Assembly: GCA_029448655.1 (NCBI GenBank)
Contig: JACCLO010000007.1
Span: forward strand, 1,426,001-1,490,000
DNA length: 64,000 bases
Direction: 5' to 3'
Source: Wolfiporia cocos
Taxonomy: Eukaryota > Basidiomycota > Agaricomycetes > Polyporales > Phaeolaceae
Below the pieces are notes generated by a model. The model was not told the DNA's origin and ran no database searches. It worked only from the letters and a program-made list of their open reading frames with translations. Positions 23,355 to 35,899 of this stretch are shown here, in pieces. Numbering within the stretch: position 1 is the first letter of the stretch; each line of letters begins with the position of its first letter. A program made the position numbers and the translations under genes.

Positions 23355-26134
23355 CTATGCATTTCGCATCGATTGGGAACAGTATTTGTGTTCGTCAGTA
23401 CTACGTCGTAATTATCATTGTTCGACGGACGGCAATCGCCGTTTGTTCTCTCGAGTGTTCTCTCCCTCCCTAGGCTAGTAGGACCACTGGCACATTTTAT
23501 CTCCCGTCCTAGTGCTGTTGACCGCCGGGCCAACATCATTGGCAATATCGACTACACAAAAACCCCATTGTACATCCCCTTGGTGTTGACCGCTGGAATG
23601 TTCTGTCTATGATGATCTCGTTGATGGTATGTCAGTCCTGATATTGATAAGGAACGTGACATGTTCGTGTAACCATGATGAGGAACAGTCGCAAGCAACC
23701 GGTCGTACTGTAGTGGCTTCTACGAGCTGCATGAAATTGGTTCGCGTGCCGACATGATAGTGCTACACCAGAGGATCCTGGTAACCCAGGATTTTTATGT
23801 TGCGAATATTGAAATTAAAGTTCCATCTTCCGTGCTCTGCAGTTGGTAACATCTGTGATAGCAAAGTGGGTGACCAAGTCTAAACATATGGCGTCACAGA
23901 TCGAGCACCCATTAATCTTAAACAGTCCTCTATATTGTAGCATTCATAGTGACGGGCTACACTCGCACGTAAGATCACTTGGCAATTGCAGCTGACATAG
24001 CACGTTTCTCATCGAGAAGAGTGGTTCCACGCAAAGTAAAACCTTGATAGACCGCCAGCAAGTATTCTCAAAATTGACAGCAGATTGGCCGATGGAGAAA
24101 GTTACAGCAGCATAAGTAAACCTCGTGGCAACCGTGGACTTAGTGGTTTAGCGAGAGGCACGGACCATGTTCATCAGACAGAGGTGCACTTGCGGGCTCT
24201 GAGACAAGCAGCGGCGGTAGTGGAGATCCCCTAGCTTGTAGCGGCCGCGGAGGGAGCGGCGACGGAGGTTGCAGCGGGGATATGCTGACGAGTTTGATTT
24301 ATGTAATGAACATCCTACCCGGGTATATGCCCCGCGCAGGGGTCGCAGTAAGCAGCTGCAGCTTCCGCCCGCGATGAGCAACTTTGTAAGGTCAATGGCA
24401 CGTAAATCACCTTACTGGGTTTCCGTATCCAATCGGACCCGACTTGAGACGACGGATCTATTTGATCGGCGGCTTTTTGTATGAGCCTCTACGGCTTGAT
24501 CGCATCAAACCGTTTCTCTCAAGCGCTCTCGCCCCAAACTTGGGAAGGCCCCCTATGCTTTAAAGTTCGACCTTGGATGTCGGCTTCTAGATTCGTAGCA
24601 TTTCGCAAGCCACCGATACCCACAGCGATTATAGAGTGGACTCCAATAGACATTCCTTGATTCTAATATGTGGCGCCAAGGCGTTCACAACATAGATATG
24701 GCATTCAGCAGCAGCGATCATGAGAGAGATTTGAATTCCGCCTTGAGAACTGAAAGCCCGCAATGGCTAGCTATAATTCGACAACATCAGTGATCACAGC
24801 TCAGGTCTGCTTCTCAATTGAGAGCATTGCTAGGAAGAAAGCGGCAATTCGATCGAGTACTCAGCGCTCAGCTTTCGGCCTACAAGTTTCTAGGATATAC
24901 ATATGGGCGTCAGGACCGCGGTGATTGTCTGCCCTGCGCCCCTGGTTGCACGGTCTTGCTGCCAACCAACTTGTTCATCTGTCTGTTCTATTGAAAGTGC
25001 CATGACGACGTATCATCCTGTCAATATGGCGCTGAGAAGGTTGAGAAATGAAGATTTCGTGATGTCATATTAGTTCGCTCACCTAAGCTGCAGACTATGC
25101 ACGACGTCACAGTCAGACTCATCACAGGTCCATGCAGGTGAGTCGTCTTCAGGGCCGTGGCTGCGATGATTTATAATGCGTAGCACAATGGAAAATGCTT
25201 GTGTATGCATGACTTGAAATAGGCCGATATTTGACGATTATAGCAGAGCCTCAGCAGAGGATCCACTCATACAGTGACTCAGAGTATCGGAACCGGCGCA
25301 AGAGTCAGTACCTGGCTGTAGATCACATATTGAATTATCAGTATTTCCCCTCGCGAAAATATTGCGCAGTGCATCCTGATCAGATGCGGCGACATGATGG
25401 CGCAGCATATGGGAGCACATCTGGCGAAAGCACACGCTACATATAAATGTATATATGCGTGCTTACATACCTCGTGCATTCATGTCAACGACGCATGTAT
25501 AAAGGTATTGACGAGCTTGTACAGCCTGCCTCATCACAATTCAATGGGTATTTTGCGCATGCCGCATGGTATAACAGTCGATGGCTTTGAGGCTTATGAC
25601 ATGAAACGCTGGTTAGTATATCCACATTATCAGTGCCATAGGTGTATTTACTTCACCTCGATTATACAGTATTGTCGATACCTGTGTTTGTTTGCTGACC
25701 GTTTACTCTCACCGTCGGACCCTTTGTCTGCGTCTGCAATTATTCTCCCAACATTCGTGAACGTCAGATGCTGTATGCGCGTCCATGCCATTAGCCTGAT
25801 GGGCGATGGCGATTTGTCATAGCCTTGATGTGTCTGAATCTAATAGAGCATTGAGCAAACGTCTGAGTACGAATGACAGAAGTTGTGAATGTTCATCAAT
25901 ACCATGATGGTACTAGGGCGCTAATTCGCATATACCCCTTGTTTACTCCTCCATTCCTCTGGTCCACCAGCTCACTGCCCCGGAGCCGTTGTGCGAATTC
26001 AAACATTCTAGGTGGCTAGTCTATACGTACGTTCGTTCAATAATTATCGGAACAGCGAGCTTTAGCCGGTATTATTACGCGCTACCAAGCGGAACGTTTC
26101 ACCCGAATTTGTAACCCCATCAATCTCGACCGGC
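23355..26134. other. Long gene-free interval
   Basis: About 2.8 kb of moderately AT-rich sequence without a convincing gene, RNA or repeat. Open frames reach at most 142 codons (25394-25822) and have no splice or domain support. The last several hundred bases upstream of 26135 presumably hold the promoter of the kinase gene. Confidence 0.5.
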
Positions 26135-29100
26135 ATGGCGTCGACGCATCCAGCATCGCTAGTGGGGCAACCGCTTTCGCAAGTGAGGGAGGAGGGCGAG
26201 ACGACCCCATCACTGGGGTGTACGGTCACTGGCCACGAGTTCGACGTTCCGATCTCATCAAAGCCATACCCGACTCCCGCTCAGCCACCACCTGCTCGTG
26301 AACAGTCCTTCCTGCCGAACCCACCACCGGCTGCCAACCCACCGCCAGGAGTCGCGCAGAGTTCGGCTCCTGTCAGACGGCCGTCGACGACGCACAAGCA
26401 GCGACCAGTCTCGATGCCCCCGCAGAACAACTATGCCACGCCTGACCCGCGCGAGCGCGATCGCCAGCAGCAGGGCGACGATGGCAGCCGGCGCGAGCAG
26501 GGCTCCTCGAGCAAGCCGCGGAGCACGAACAGGATCCTCGGCGACTACACGCTTAGCAAGACGTTGGGCGCGGGCAGCATGGGAAAGGTGAAGCTGGCGC
26601 ATCATAACATCACTGGCGAGAAGGTGCGTGTGTGCGGCGACTGCGCGATGCCCTATTGCATTGACGCTGGCAACGACGGCAGTTCGCTGTCAAAATCCTG
26701 CCGCGCGCGGTGCCGCCGAGCGGAAGCACACCCGACCCCAAGCAAGCATCGAAAGACGCCTCAAAGGAGATACGGACGCTGCGTGAGGCAGCGCTGTCGA
26801 TGCTGCTGCACCACCCCTACATCTGCGGCATGCGCGAGATGATTGTGCACGCGCACCACTACTATATGATCACCGAATACGTGAACGGCGGTCAGATGCT
26901 GGACTACATTATCAGCCATGGTCGGCTGCGCGAGCGTGTTGCACGCAAGTTCGCTCGGCAGATTGGGAGTGCGCTCGACTATTGCCACAAGAACAGTGTT
27001 GTCCATCGAGACCTCAAGATCGAGAACATTCTCATCTCGCAGACGGGGAATATCAAGATTATTGACTTTGGGCTGTCAAATCTGTATGACCCTGCGACTC
27101 ATCTCTCCACATTCTGCGGTTCTCTTTACTTCGCTGCGCCGGAGCTCCTGAATGCGAAGGTCTACACGGGCCCAGAGGTTGACGTGTGGAGTTTCGGCGT
27201 TGTCCTGTACGTGCTCGTCTGCGGCAAGGTCCCGTTCGACGACCAAAGCATGCCCGCATTACATGCGAAGATTAAACGTGGCCTCGTCGAGTATCCCGTC
27301 TGGCTCAGTGCAGGTACGTCCATTGGTCGTGCAGGGCACGTCGTTCACTGACCCTGCGGCAGAGTGCAAACACCTGCTGACCCGCATGCTCGTCACTAAC
27401 CCCGCCGCACGGGCGCCTCTTTCGGAGGTCCTGAATCACCCCTGGATGTTGCGCGGCTTCCGAGGTCCGCCTGACTCACATGTCGTCCATCGCGAGCCAT
27501 TGCGTGCAGACGAGCTGGACCGCCAGGTCATCCGGGGTATGAAGGGCTTCGAGTTCGGTACCGAGGAGGAGATCGAGCGTAAGCTGATCGAGGTGCTGGA
27601 ATCGGACGCATACTATCGCGCTGTGCAGCATTGGGAGCGCAAACGTATGATCCCTAACGGACGCAATGGCAACGGGCGTCACTGGGGTGAGTCGTTTTCA
27701 AACTCGTCACTTGCGATATCGCAGGAGGGCGCGCATAGCTTGAATGGCAAGGGCGAGACTCCATCATCAAAGTCAAGAAGACGTTTCTCGGGCTTTGACT
27801 TCTACAAGCGCAAGTTCTTCTCCCCGTCATCGTCACCACCGGGCACTCCGTTCGCTGGCTCACCTCCCACCTCCCAGTCCCACCTCTCCAACACTTCGCT
27901 CAATGACCCCAGCCAGCGCGAGCCGCCAGATCCGACGTACGGCTTCCATCCTCTTGTCTCCATGTACTTCTTGTCCCGCGAGAAGATGGAGCGGGAGAAG
28001 GTATACGGACCCGGCCACTTTGCAAGCTCGCAGCTCTCCCTCGAATCGTCTCCTCAGGCCGACGCTGTCGCCGAGGATGTGCACCCGCCTTCAAACGCGA
28101 AACAGTCCTCACAGCCGACTGTGCGGCGGAAGGACCCTGTTCCCGCTAAGCCGGATTACAGCATGCCGCTCCCACGGCTCCCTGCGCCCGAAACGTCGCA
28201 CTACTCCGGCATGTCCTACGACGCGTCCGGCGCGAGCCCGTCCCCGGTGTCGCCCACTTTCGCAGCGCAGCCTCGCGCTCGCGACGCCGCACTTGCCGCG
28301 CCGCGCGTGAGTGTGCCGGGCTCGGCGCCACCCACTCCCGCGAAGGCGGCAATGCCTCTGCCCCGCGCTCCACCCGAAAGCAAGCATCGCCGGAGCCACA
28401 GTGTCAGCAACCATCAAAGCGCTGGTGGCGGTCGGGCGTCATACGGGATGTTTGGCGGCGTCGACCCTCTCGCGCCGCCCAGGCCGAATGCGGAGTCGTT
28501 TGACGTCCCGCGCTCAGCAGGTCCGGAACGCACGTCGTACGCGGAGCAGCGGGACGCGGCACAAGCGGACGACGATGCGCGCTCGCCCGTACTCGTGTCC
28601 GCAGGCGCGACGCTCGTGCGCAAGTTCGGAAGCTTGCTTGGAGGAAGCCCAAGGAGCGATGAGACGAGACGGTCGACGAGCAGCACGACGAGGCGCGGGA
28701 ACATTCTTACCTCGTTCTCGCCGAGACCTTCCACGGAAGCGGGCGAGAAGGTGGTTGATGAACACGGTGCGCTGGTGAGCGAGAAACCGGTCGGAGACGA
28801 GCACCGCAGTGTCTCCCCATCCGCCCAGAGTACCATCACTCAGAGCAAGAGTCAGCCGATTGCGTCGCCTCACAGACGCGCACAAACTGTCCTCGACCCA
28901 CAAGGCCGAGCTCTCAGGCATGAGAGACGCAACAGTGCAGGTGCTGCTTTGCTCTCGAACATGACCGGAGGCACAATTGGGCGTCACCGCCGGCCTTCGA
29001 CTGGGTTCTCAACTGATTACCGGAGACCCCTTACGGATAGGCTGTTTGGGCGGACGGACGAGGAGGACGAAGGCGCTGCAGAGGAGCAGGAGGATGCCAC

Positions 29101-30057
29101 CTCAACCGTCACGAACGGTGCGAGGGCAGATAAGGCACCCAAGGATGAGGTTCAGTCTGACGAGGAGAAGATCAAACCTGTGTATTTGAAGGGTTTGTTC
29201 AGGTATGTCTGGCGTTGGGGCGCGCGGCCGTAGCTTATTGTAAATCGGATAATTGTAGTGTGGCGACGACGTCAACAAAACCTCCTTCGGTGATCAAGGC
29301 CGACATCAAGCGAGTGCTGGACAGGATGCAAGTACAGTACCGTGAGACGAAGACCGGCTTCGAGTGCATCCACATGCCATCAATCGACATTTCTTCCGTG
29401 TTGGCACCACCACCCCCCTCGGAACGCCGTCACCGCAAGCGAGGATCAGCCGGGTCAAATGAGACTGATCGGCGCTCAATTGTCAGGAAGACGTCCAAGA
29501 TGTCATTCGGCACCAGGAGCGCAAAGGAGAAGGACCGCGACGCCAAGGAGAAGGACCTCCCTAGTCGCCCGTCCGGTGGCACAATTCTCAGCGCTACGGC
29601 AAGCAGTGCTTCGTCATCTTTCTTCCAGGTCTCGTCTAATACTCACAATAATGCACCTGTGGAGGGACAGCCCGGGCGCCCTGATGTCGCCGATACGTCT
29701 GCTCTTCAAACCGATGAGGGGCCCGGACGGTCACATTCGCCCAGCAAGGGCAAGATATTGCCCCCAATTCCTCGCGATTTTGCTGCCAGCCCGCAATTAT
29801 CGCAAGCAATTCCCCTCCCCACAGGAGAGGTTGATCCTGACATCTTCGAGAGCATCGGTGCCAACACGTTGGCAGTACGATTTGAGATCAACATCGTCAA
29901 GGTACGCCGATGAGTATGCTGATCTATCATTACTTGACTGATGGTTTCTTAGGTGCCTTGGGTACCAATCCATGGTATCCAGTTCCGACGTTCAAGCGGA
30001 GATGGCTGGCAATATGGCATGTTAGCAAGAAGGGTTCTGACCGAGTTGAAGCTATGA
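26135..30057 (+). CDS. KIN1: KIN1/PAR-1-type Ser/Thr kinase
   Basis: A protein kinase of the KIN1/KIN2/MARK group, which in yeasts acts in polarity and exocytosis at the plasma membrane. Five exons (26135-26623, 26683-27313, 27363-29202, 29259-29901, 29953-30057) sum to 3708 nt, 1235 aa. After a Pro-rich N-terminus the kinase domain begins near residue 140. It shows the Gly loop [30 protein letters not shown] and the activation-loop [14 protein letters not shown] long Ser/Pro-rich region follows. The last 35 residues plus [10 protein letters not shown] and the following exon fit a split C-terminal KA1 membrane-binding domain, interrupted by a disordered insert. All motifs look functional. Length is close to yeast Kin1 plus insert. 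Confidence 0.92.
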
Positions 30058-30847
30058 TAATGGCTCCAGTAACGTTTCATTCCTTCCGGGTTTCTGCAAT
30101 GCTGTTTACGACCTACTTGATATCAGCTTATATTCAACTATTCATTCCTTTCGCAGTTCATACTGTTCGCTCTCCTTTTTACCTCGCTCTCCGCGTCCAC
30201 TAGTAGACCATCGCGCCCTTGAGTCTGATGATCGCTTTGCATATGCTGATACTTCTACATTACTTCCTACCTGTACCAATGCTATACCACGCGGAAACAA
30301 ATGGCCAATCACGATTAATGCCTATGATGGCTTATATTACATGCATATCATTTTGAATAGTGAGTAAGTCTGTGATTCCCCGCCTGATCACTATAGGTTC
30401 GGGTTGCATGTAGACTTCACGATGTGGCGATGTGCGATAGATAAGTGCAGAGTGATTCTCGTTCTTGAAGCTGGTCGTCGAAGGCTCACCATCAACAAAC
30501 AAGTCTCCGTGTTATGGAGCGATGGTGAATTACACGATACGGTTGGATTCATGGTCAGCGCAAGATCAAGACGTTCAAACGTTCAAACGTTCAACGTCAA
30601 CACCGGTGAGTTCGACAATGTTATGTGTTCCGTTCCTCAAGCACCAGTACGAAAGTGTAGCATTGTCCTCATGACAGCATTTGCCGTTGCCAGTGCGCTA
30701 CCCGTGCCAAAAGAAGGCAGTATGTACGCATATATACGACAGAATATGCTTGCATGAGTACGTATGGACTGACGCGGTAGCGACAGTGGTGCATTTGCTG
30801 CAATGGTATATAGTACAATCAATAACTTACTGCGCTATCGACGCAGA
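30058..30847. other. Convergent intergenic region
   Basis: This lies between two convergent genes. A short tandem of an 8-mer (about ACGTTCAA, three copies) occurs near 30573-30598. No gene is supported; several short overlapping frames here share no domain. Confidence 0.45.
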
Positions 30848-32161
30848 TCAAGCCCCTTTCACTGCGCTAGCTTTCGCGGTCTTCGTCACTGTCGTCACCG
30901 TCGTGATCACTGTAGTAGTGGTTGTCCGCGTCGTGGTAATGTAGTCGCTGCCTTCAGACACTATCACAGTTTCTGCAATGATGGGTTGCGAAGTATTCCG
31001 GGTCAGTTTTTCGTCTTGATCTCGCGCCGGTTCACAGCGAGTGAACTTCCATGACTGGCATAGCTCCCCGGGCTTAGCTCGCGTTAGTTGAACCTTGAGA
31101 TCGATATCCATCAGCAACGAGTTTCAGGTTGTGTAGACAGACATGCTCACCTTTGTACCTGGCGTGGCACTGCCCCCGTCAGCTAGGTCGATCACAAAGT
31201 CCGTGTTTGGCCAAGAAATGCTGCATTAGAGTCCACGACTTCGCCATGACTCAACTGCATGTTGCATATTTGCTAATTGTACGTACCGCATAGAGCCGTC
31301 CTTTTCATCCAGCTGCACGTTCCAACTGGCCGGAAACGGGCTGGCGATCACCTGTGCGTCGTCACACACCTGCTCTACACTGAGGTATAGGCCACACAAC
31401 GAATGGCAAGCACTTCGAATCGTGTAGCCTCTCCCGCTGGGCAGAAACTCCCACTTTGACGACCTCAGTCAGACAGACGAGATCGCAAGATAGCAGATTA
31501 GCCCCACCTGTTGGTTCTGCCCCATATGTGCGGGGAAACCGATCAAGGTCCGCTGATCGGCACCCGAGAGGTCTAGTGCAGTCCCTCCCCGCGCGTTCAG
31601 CAAAACGTATGTGCCCGGTGTCCACGGATGCCCGGAAGCGCATGTCAGCTCTGATGCGTCAGAATTAGAAGAGGAGTATTGAGCATGGTGTCGCTCTAGA
31701 CGCTGGGGCCTTTCTTCCTCGCGAACGACGTCATTGCGCACCTGAGTCGCGCTGTTGGCAGTCGAATGGACAGTGGCCTCAGTTTGGTAGGGAGTAGAAG
31801 TCGTCTGGAATGTTGACATAGATATAGTATTGGGAGAGACGATTTCAACAGGGGACTCTGTGTCTCCGCTTGCGGAATTCTTGGGCATGACGGCGGCCAG
31901 CGCCGTGGTGCTCTGCCCAGCAAGCATCTCCATCTGCTGAGATTCCGAGCATTGCAGCGTCTCCGCTCCGGGCAAAGGAGGCGCGCACGACTTGACCGAG
32001 GACCTGCTCATCGAAGCCGCATTGCGGTAAGGAGTGCCAGGGATGCTCGGTGTGTTCCCCATCGTCGACAATTCAGGCGAGCTTTGGTGATGAGCAGAAG
32101 GAGCCTGGTACTGGCTCCGACGGCTAGTCTTCTTTCTTATGAGAGGGAAGATGGATGGCAT
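30848..32161 (-). CDS. Ricin-B-type beta-trefoil protein
   Basis: A protein with a long polar N-terminus (about 170 residues, Ser/Thr/Pro-rich) and a beta-trefoil of the ricin-B lectin type. Exons read 31508-32161, 31287-31453, 31151-31220 and 30848-31093, all in phase, 378 aa. The trefoil starts at TPGTYVLLNARGGTALDLSG and includes NQQWEFLPSGRGY, SWPNTDFVIDLADGGSATPG and CQSWKFTRC, matching the repeated Q-x-W type core. The C-terminus ends in an unusual run of Thr and Val. No signal peptide or catalytic domain is seen, so it is probably an intracellular or non-classically placed carbohydrate-binding protein. It is divergent from the DPB4 homologue (947 bp between starts). Confidence 0.8.
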
Positions 32162-33108
32162 GGTGGATTCCTGGCTGTCTACGATGTCCGCAGCGACTTC
32201 GCCTTTTCAGCATTTTGTGGCATGCCTGCCACGAGGCATGACCAGCTGCCTCGTGTGCCCCATCAGGCGGGGTGTGATGGCGCGTTTGTTTTCAAATAGT
32301 TGTGTCGTGGCCGGAGGCTTGTATTCAAGGTGCAGACACCATTCATCGTGATGCATGGTCCGGTGCGTCTGTCTGCTGCTGATCGGTATGAAGAGGCTAG
32401 ATTGTGGTGAATCGACACGTGTACTTGGTGAGCAATCCTGCATGAGAGTGTAAAATACCGGACGGTTTCACCAGGATGCTTATCCTGAAAGTAGGAGAGA
32501 GATAAGATGTCCGTTTCCATTTCGCTGTTCGCGGACCGAAGGTAATTAATGATATAGTTGGGAATTCCTGCGAATTCAGGAGTTTGGGTTTGAAGTCTCG
32601 GGATGTGCCTGTGCAATCGCACAATAATACAAGGAATAGCATCGAATCGCCATGCCAGCGAACTTATAGAAACGCACAACTCACATGGCTTGTACAGATC
32701 CGTCCTGATTCATACCTGTAAACATGCAGTGAGATGCGAGATTCTGCTTACATGCAGCAGTCTTGCAAAAAGAAGAGGATCCACACCTCAATAGTACAGT
32801 CGCGTTGCTCCGTGCAAAGTGAATTTACATCACCGTTGCAGAAAGCAATGAGGAAATTGAAAGCAATATCACCGGACCGTGACCCATCAGCTGCGTCACG
32901 AGTCACGCAACGCGTCGGGTGTGACAGCACGCGTCTGTCCCACGCTCACTATTAGTACTACAACTGAATTTGGCTGGCTTCCTGACCTCCCCGTCAGCCT
33001 GACTCTTTACACCATTTGGACTCTGTCAACTGTGCTTATTTTGACGAGAAATTGTATTATCTTGCTCCTCATCCGGCTACGTGACGAGCACAAATTCTAT
33101 CTGTAATC
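32162..33108. promoter_or_regulatory. Divergent promoter region
   Basis: This gap of 947 bp separates the starts of the ricin-B-type gene (minus) and the DPB4 homologue (plus), so both promoters must lie here. I could not define individual elements. Short frames inside it have no support. Confidence 0.4.
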
Positions 33109-33955
33109 ATGGCCTCTGTTACCGCGCAATCGCAACAAGATGCCGTGTCCGAGGGAATAGAGAACTTTGAGCTACCCAGGAGTCTCGTGACGAAGCTTGC
33201 ACGCTCGGGCGTGAGTTGCGCATACGAATATGGGGCAGGCATGTAACGACCCCGCAGATGTCTGACAATATGAAGATGCAGAAGGATGTGGTTCTGTCGT
33301 TTCAGAAAGCATCTACGGTGTTTGTGAACTACTTGGGTGCGTGGAATCCGCTTATGACCGAAAATGGACCCCCCAACACGCGCTACAGCTGCGACTGCGC
33401 ATGAAGTGGCGACCTCCAAGCAGCACAAGAGCATCTCTGCGTCTGACGTGCTCAAAGCGCTCGAGATGGTGGGAATGGGTGATGTCGTTCCTAAGCTTCA
33501 AGACGAACTCAATGGTGCGCCACGATCTCCTCCTCTTCAGAAGACTGCTCTTACAGTTAATAGTCTATCGCGAGCTACAGAAAAACGGAGGCCGAAAGAG
33601 CAGCAGCGCAAAAGGTAAGGCGCGCGAAGCGCTTCCTGAGTCTGCATCGACCGCACAAGTCAAAGGAAAGGGTAAAGAGCGGGAGAAAGGCCCGACGATC
33701 ACCATCGGCCCGCTGCATCCGCGCACGTCAATTGCGACCACGGCGGAATTGGACGCGGACGCAGAGATGGACGGTACAGATGCACCGCTGCGTGACGAGG
33801 AGATGCTCGAATCTGAGGGAGACCCAGAAGAGGATGTAGAGGAAGAATTGGAAGACAACGAGGGCGAGGTTGAGGAGATTGAGAACACCATGGCCATCGA
33901 GGGCGACGAGGTGGCGCGTGATGCGCTCGGGTTGGATAAATCCGCAGAGGAGTAG
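33109..33955 (+). CDS. DPB4: DNA polymerase epsilon/CHRAC histone-fold subunit
   Basis: A histone-fold protein of the Dpb4/POLE3 family, a non-catalytic subunit of DNA polymerase epsilon and of ISWI-type chromatin-accessibility complexes in the nucleus. Exons 33109-33210, 33258-33336, 33389-33514 and 33564-33955 give 232 aa. The histone fold occupies residues of about 20-105, with ELPRSLVTKLA, NMKMQKDVVLSFQKASTVFV, TAHEVATSKQHKSISASDV and VYREL. The C-terminus is a long acidic tail (DEEMLESEGDPEEDVEEE), as in other fungal Dpb4 proteins. All introns are 47-52 bp. The remaining uncertainty is between Dpb4 and an NF-YB-like relative; the conserved SKQHKSISASDVLKAL favours Dpb4. Confidence 0.88.
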
Positions 33956-34376
33956 AAGCGGTGGTGCGTTTCTTACAATGGAAGGCGACTCGTCGTTAAT
34001 CGTCTTGCCTAGTTGTCATCATAATTGGACATTTGTATAGTACTCAGAATTGTACCCATTTACGGACCGCCGACATATATGGAGAAGGCCACATCGCATA
34101 TAATAGTTGGCGCGGATTCGTCGTTATCGCAAGAATGCGGTGCCAACAGTGTAGTGGCCGGACGGCTTGATCTGTCACACAACTCAGTGCTCCGTGGCTA
34201 TCGATCCAAGCACTCTGATCAACCTTCAGCCGGTGGCCTGCGCCCTGCGCGTGGCAAGACTTATCATTCATTCAAAAGGGACTGCTCATGCTCTTGTCCC
34301 TTCGGCGGCCACAGTTGCTGTACCTCTACAAGTCATCCAGAGTAGTTGCCCACCTTCGTCAGTCGCCCTTACCAAT

Positions 34377-35159
34377 ATGAATAGTGCCAATGGTGGTCGT
34401 GCTGCCTCGGGTCATGTAAGTCATGCTGCGCTACATCCTGACGAGCAATTACTGAATATCCCTTCCCCGCAGGTCGATCGGCCACAGGAGGCGTACGCGA
34501 TGCATCCGACCGCTGCTCCACAGCGCGTTCGCCGCGCCCCTTCGCATGACGCAGGCGAATCGATACCAGTCAGATATAAGTGGTCTTCCTTGCAAGACCA
34601 GGACCAACACCCCCACTCCCTAACTCATAAGTTCCGTGCTACGCTCCTGCCTCAAGGCTATAACTCCGGGCCACACACAGCGGACACGCCTGACGGACAG
34701 CAAGAACAGCACGATCAACAGATGCATACTGAGGCCGCCGGCTCCGCAGCAATGCAGACCATCACGCAGCAGCAACAGATGCAGCGGCCACAGTTAGAGC
34801 ACGATGCAGTTGGGCAATCATCCGAGACTCAATTTGAACAGCGTCAACCTAGCTCTTCGATCTCGCCTCATGATGATCCAGCAGCTTCGCAAGCGGACGA
34901 GACCGAGCGCGCTTTTCGCGTGTTGCGGGCGCGGTACCTAGTCAAAACTAGGAGTGGGAGTTGGCTGCAAAATCGGATTGCCAAGCTCAAATCGGAGAAT
35001 GTAGAGGGGAATGCTGACCAGATTGCGCACATGGAGAAACTGGCACGCATCAACCGTCAAGAACAGGACGCGCTTAATCGCGAGATGAGTATAGAAAAGA
35101 TGAAGCTAGAAGAGAAACGAAGAAGTTCGCTGAAAGTTACACCTTTTGATAGAGCTTAG
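34377..35159 (+). CDS. Uncharacterised coiled-coil protein
   Basis: I do not recognise this gene. The start at 34377 is chosen because a consensus intron (GTAAGT at 34416 to CAG at 34472, 57 bp) joins a 13-residue first exon to the main exon 34473-35159, giving 241 aa. An unspliced frame open from 34167 is the alternative. The middle is Gln/His/Pro-rich with disorder-like composition. The last 80 residues are charged and helical (ERAFRVLRARYLVKTRSGSW, then repeated Lys/Glu/Arg), consistent with a coiled coil. No membrane segment or signal peptide. Function unknown. Confidence 0.55.
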   Translation: MNSANGGRAASGHVSHAALHPDEQLLNIPSPQVDRPQEAYAMHPTAAPQRVRRAPSHDAGESIPVRYKWSSLQDQDQHPHSLTHKFRATLLPQGYNSGPHTADTPDGQQEQHDQQMHTEAAGSAAMQTITQQQQMQRPQLEHDAVGQSSETQFEQRQPSSSISPHDDPAASQADETERAFRVLRARYLVKTRSGSWLQNRIAKLKSENVEGNADQIAHMEKLARINRQEQDALNREMSIEKMKLEEKRRSSLKVTPFDRA

Positions 35160-35899
35160 AAGACCCTTCGGGATCGCATGCACGTGTATGCCATGATAAT
35201 TGTCTTTTAAATGTTCCTGTTAGCACGATGTGTTCGCTGTCATCATGTTTCCTCATCACGAGAGGGGCAAGTCAGTAGCGTCTCCGACTAGAAGTTCGTA
35301 TGACAGCTCTTGAGAGTCTTCGTACCATTACCTGACGTGGCCCACGTATCTCCCGCCCGTTTCCAGCTAGTCTCTACACTTGCAGATCGTAGTTCAAACA
35401 TAGTATTGTCAGCTGCTAGATATTGCCGTATATTGCCAACTATACTAGTCTGTGCCGCCTGTCATAGGTCGTGCGGGCACACCGTATAGCGTTTGACTGG
35501 GAACTGACTGCCAGCGTGGTTCGTTACATCGGACTTGACCTCAAGTATACTGCTCACTGTTGTTCCCCATTCACAGTGCGTATACAACTCAAGACATCCA
35601 GGAGCTGAAAGAGTGCCACAATCAGGTCTAGCCTTAGATAACACGATTCAAATACTTGCCGACAATCCATCATAACTCAACCGAGATCGCATTATATTAT
35701 GAACAATTCTGTTTACGATCAATCTACTAGATATAGAGGGGGATAATGTGTCAATGAATTCATCGTGAATAACGAAGTGCATGATCAGAGAGCATGCCAA
35801 TGTCCAATGCAACTTTGATGCCCCAGCAACTGTGAGTGCGCCCGTAACAGTCCACAGCCTCGACACGACGAAGCGCACAAGTTACGCCTGTAGTAGTAG
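35160..35899. other. Intergenic region
   Basis: 740 bp between convergent genes. Only short unsupported frames are present; no repeat or RNA was recognised. Confidence 0.4.

Noticed and set aside
25394..25822. A 142-codon plus-strand gene in the long gap
   Set aside because: Cys/His-rich but with no zinc-binding pattern, no splice partners and AT-rich surroundings; chance frame is more likely.
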